A DNA stretch of 7,155 bases from Ruminococcus sp. UBA4321 (lineage in GTDB: Bacteria > Bacillota > Clostridia > Oscillospirales > Ruminococcaceae): NCBI GenBank assembly GCA_002393815.1, contig DGUB01000143.1, positions 1 to 7,155 on the forward strand, read 5' to 3'. Numbering within the stretch: position 1 is the stretch's first letter; each line of letters begins with the position of its first letter. The position numbers and the translations under genes are program-made. The notes below the pieces were generated by a model. It had not been told where the DNA came from. It searched no databases and saw only the letters and a program-made list of their open reading frames with translations. Positions 5,048 through 7,155 of the stretch are shown one piece after another.

Positions 5048-6398
5048 GTTCGTCACCAAAGAGGGAATCAGAATCCGGCATCATATCGGAAGCCTTATTT
5101 TCCGGAATGCGGAAGTACCAGGCGAGCAGGAGTTCGGGGCGGAGCGCACCCATTGTGACGAGCTGTGCGCGTCTCTGGAATTCCTTGTCAGGGTCTTCCA
5201 GGACAGAATCTCCCCAGTTACAGGAAAGAGAGGGATTCCGTACAGAATCGAGGTCATACAGGGAAGCATAGATGCTCATCGCGTAGACGAGGTTTTCAAA
5301 CGTTTCCTGCAAGGCGTTCTGCATTTTGGAAACCTGCACATAGCTTCTTTGCTTGGAACTTAAAATTTCCTGCGCGGTCTTTTCGATATCCGTGGGATTG
5401 GAAAGTGTACCGTAAGCCAGACCGACATTGAATTCGATTCTTTGCAGAATATGATTCAGACCGTTGAACAGGGACACGTCCCGGATAGCCGGGGAGAAGG
5501 TCTGCAAAGCATCGGAAAGCTTGTCTTCAGGATTGACAGCATATTTCCGGAACAGTCTCTTATTGCCAATCGGCAAATCAGGGCGGTTTCCGGTTTCGTC
5601 TCTTCTGAACAAATCCTGACGTGCATCGACGGCGAGTTCCGTTCCCTTGAATTCCCACTGCACACGCGCCCACTGTGCATTGGCTTCCTGAATGAGTTCT
5701 TCGGCATGAGCGAAACAGGAAATACCGAGCGGAGAATCGAGGTCAATGGTATTTGCCGCCGGATTCTGATAGACGGCGAACAGGGGCTTTTCAATATTTT
5801 TGAGCGTCTGGATTTCCTGTAGATTTTCCCATCCGGGAACGGTTTGCAGACTGCATTCTGCGCCGAGCGAATCCGGAGAAAGTGAAAAATAGGCTTTGTT
5901 CTCGACCGTGTAGGTCTGATTTTCGGCGTGGAACGTATGGGTTTCAAGCCGGGTATAATAAGTCCTGCCGATGACTTTTCTTGACAGGAACACGGCAGCG
6001 GTTGCCTGATGGGAATCATCGAAGGCAGTCGGCGCGAACCTGTCCGCGCGGACGAGGTCAACAAGAATTCTGTTTCCGGATACATACGGCTTGAACGCCA
6101 TCGAACCGAGTGCGAAAGCCAAATCTGCCTTGATTAGGAAACGTTTCAGGAATTTCTGAAACTGTTTGTCCAGATAAGGCGAACTGACAGAAATTTCGGA
6201 TTCTGCCATGACGAGCCGCGCGAATTCGGAAGCGATTGCCGCCGGAAGGTGCAGACTGTTGTTATTGTTTGCCGTGCTGTCCTGATGCTGATACATGGCA
6301 AGCCAGACATCAAGAGCGGACTGCATTTCAGGAGAAACAGGCTTTTCGGCGGTTTTCGACTTGCTGAAAAGTTTTGCGATAAAATCAAAGATTCTCAT
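5025..6398 (-). CDS. Portal protein, A118-type, 457 aa
   Basis: The product forms the twelve-fold ring at one head vertex through which DNA is pumped and released, docking the terminase outside. Motifs of the A118 putative portal group are easy to read: SLHLPAAIASEFARLVMAE (48-66), AFKPYVSGNRILVDLVRADR (101-120), IDLDSPLGISCFAHAEELI (218-236), TFSPAIRDVSLFNGLN (300-315), TDIEKTAQEILSSKQRSY (336-353), and VYAMSIYASLY (371-381). Length is near the family's 450-500. ATG 6398 overlaps the terminase TGA (ATGA), with GGGAG 6 bases upstream. The 3' end overlaps the MuF start by about 23 bases. The tail after residue 435 is acidic (SDSLFGDEHADSL). Order terminase-portal-MuF is standard, so assignment is secure. 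Confidence 0.94.
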   Translation of the reverse strand: MRIFDFIAKLFSKSKTAEKPVSPEMQSALDVWLAMYQHQDSTANNNNSLHLPAAIASEFARLVMAESEISVSSPYLDKQFQKFLKRFLIKADLAFALGSMAFKPYVSGNRILVDLVRADRFAPTAFDDSHQATAAVFLSRKVIGRTYYTRLETHTFHAENQTYTVENKAYFSLSPDSLGAECSLQTVPGWENLQEIQTLKNIEKPLFAVYQNPAANTIDLDSPLGISCFAHAEELIQEANAQWARVQWEFKGTELAVDARQDLFRRDETGNRPDLPIGNKRLFRKYAVNPEDKLSDALQTFSPAIRDVSLFNGLNHILQRIEFNVGLAYGTLSNPTDIEKTAQEILSSKQRSYVQVSKMQNALQETFENLVYAMSIYASLYDLDSVRNPSLSCNWGDSVLEDPDKEFQRRAQLVTMGALRPELLLAWYFRIPENKASDMMPDSDSLFGDEHADSLTV

Positions 6399-7155
6399 GA
6401 GGTTCTCCCTTCTTCCGGAAGCACTGTCAGAAAGTCAGGAAGCTCCTGCCGCATGACGGTATGAACAAAATAACGCATATCGTCCATAGCGTGGTCATTT
6501 TCCTTGATAACTCTGTCCTCGGCAGCTTTTTCGTCCCAACAGTACAGACCGAATTCGCGGATGATATCTTTGCATTCCGGCGAGAAGTGAAGTTTCTGTG
6601 CTTTCAGGAGTGTTCCGACATTGCGGATGCCGTCAAGCACACTGTTATTTGCTTTCCGGACATCGAATTCCTGATGTCTGCGGATGCATTCAATAAAGCT
6701 TGCCGCGGACGGGTCAACGATAACACATTCGATTCTGTGAATCAGATTTCCGGCGAGTTTCACAAGTGACCTGTAGTGTTCCTCATCCGTCCGGGAAATG
6801 CCGCGTTTTCTGGCATCGTAGTAGCTTTCCCGGATTCGGCAGGCATGACCATCATCTGTCAGAAGCCACAGTCCCATAGAAGTCGGATTCAGGGTGCCGT
6901 AATCGACAGAGATGTAAAATCTGCCGGGCGGCAGTTTTCCGGGGAGTTCCTGAACGTGGACAGCCTTCCGGAACATGGGATAAACCAGACCGTCAGCAAG
7001 TACCCACAAGCCTTTGATATACCGGTCGTAGAACACACCGGAATACATACGTTCATAGCGGTCTTTCACGGCTGGAGAAAGAGAATAGTTGTCATCCATC
7101 GTGAAATGAAGGTGCAGGGCATGTTTTTCGTCATGCTTGCAAATCCATTCCAGAT
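6395..7155 (-). CDS. Terminase large subunit, C-terminal 252 residues (5' end outside window)
   Basis: This is the DNA-packaging motor's nuclease half. The frame is open to the right edge, and the upstream codons (LEWICKHDEKHALHLHFT) continue into MDDNYSLSPAVKDRYERMYS, the segment typical of PBSX/phage_term_2 terminases ('HFTMDDNPSLS...YxRMYSG.FYdRyIkGLWv'), so the ATG at 7099 is internal rather than a start. The N-terminal ATPase with Walker motifs lies outside the window. The RNase H-like nuclease follows: acidic residues at visible positions 84 (SVDYGT), 147 (IVDPSA) and 220/224/225 (DHAMDD) match the metal-binding set. They look intact, so packaging cuts should be normal. TGA overlaps the portal ATG by 4 bases. 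The small terminase subunit, if present, would be further right. Confidence 0.93.
   Translation of the reverse strand, partial: LEWICKHDEKHALHLHFTMDDNYSLSPAVKDRYERMYSGVFYDRYIKGLWVLADGLVYPMFRKAVHVQELPGKLPPGRFYISVDYGTLNPTSMGLWLLTDDGHACRIRESYYDARKRGISRTDEEHYRSLVKLAGNLIHRIECVIVDPSAASFIECIRRHQEFDVRKANNSVLDGIRNVGTLLKAQKLHFSPECKDIIREFGLYCWDEKAAEDRVIKENDHAMDDMRYFVHTVMRQELPDFLTVLPEEGRTS

Noticed and set aside
5048..5059. TTG at 5059 as start of the MuF-type gene
   Set aside because: No SD in front of it, and related proteins start MLTP, which corresponds to ATG 5047.
1..7155. Phage-wide recoding of TAG as a sense codon
   Set aside because: Capsid, scaffold, MuF, portal and terminase together give well over 1,700 codons without an in-frame TAG. 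Only the Tad2-like gene has one, so a local event fits better.
1..7155. Absence of CTAG
   Set aside because: I saw none, but CTAG is rare in most bacterial genomes, so unlike GATC and GGCC it says little.
1..7155. tRNA genes, CRISPR arrays, insertion sequences, attachment sites
   Set aside because: No cloverleaf pattern, regularly spaced repeats, transposase text or integrase neighbourhood was found.

Overview
The window is a stretch of the head-morphogenesis region of a tailed phage or prophage, almost certainly from a Bacillota host of the Clostridia type. The structural proteins resemble the Listeria A118/SPP1-like set common in gut Clostridia. Base composition is mixed, every gene has a strong AGGAGG-type ribosome binding site, and one promoter is a textbook sigma-A type with a TG-extended -10. 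I cannot name a species, and I cannot tell an integrated prophage from a free phage because neither an integrase nor an attachment site lies in the window.

Nearly everything is on the minus strand and reads from right to left. The order is terminase large subunit (C-terminal part, cut by the right edge), A118-type portal, minor capsid/MuF-type protein fused to a C-terminal ADP-ribosyltransferase (ART) domain, a 79-residue protein that may be its immunity partner, a run of small accessory genes, the scaffold, and the major capsid protein (cut by the left edge). The large genes are packed tightly: terminase and portal overlap by 4 bases, portal and MuF by about 23, the MuF stop sits 2 bases from the next start, and the scaffold stop lies inside the capsid ribosome binding site.

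The interesting part is the accessory zone between MuF and scaffold, about 1190-3700. It holds a low-GC toxin-like domain with a candidate immunity gene. It also holds one zinc-ribbon gene on the opposite strand with its own promoter and intrinsic terminator, a classic 'moron' layout. A Tad2/DUF2829-like gene is interrupted by an in-frame TAG exactly inside its conserved DWE motif. The small genes share protein modules and a recurring hairpin / U-run / ATACC / SD leader.

Two window-wide sequence features stand out. I found no GATC and no GGCC in 7,155 bases, while TCCGGA is clearly over-represented. Complete loss of two four-base palindromes suggests past selection by restriction systems in the host range.

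Working model: terminase, portal, MuF, scaffold and capsid build and fill the procapsid. The MuF-ART fusion probably rides in the head and may deliver an enzymatic domain into the next cell. The accessory genes between MuF and scaffold are exchangeable cargo dealing with host defence, immunity or expression control. The functions of the small proteins are inference.
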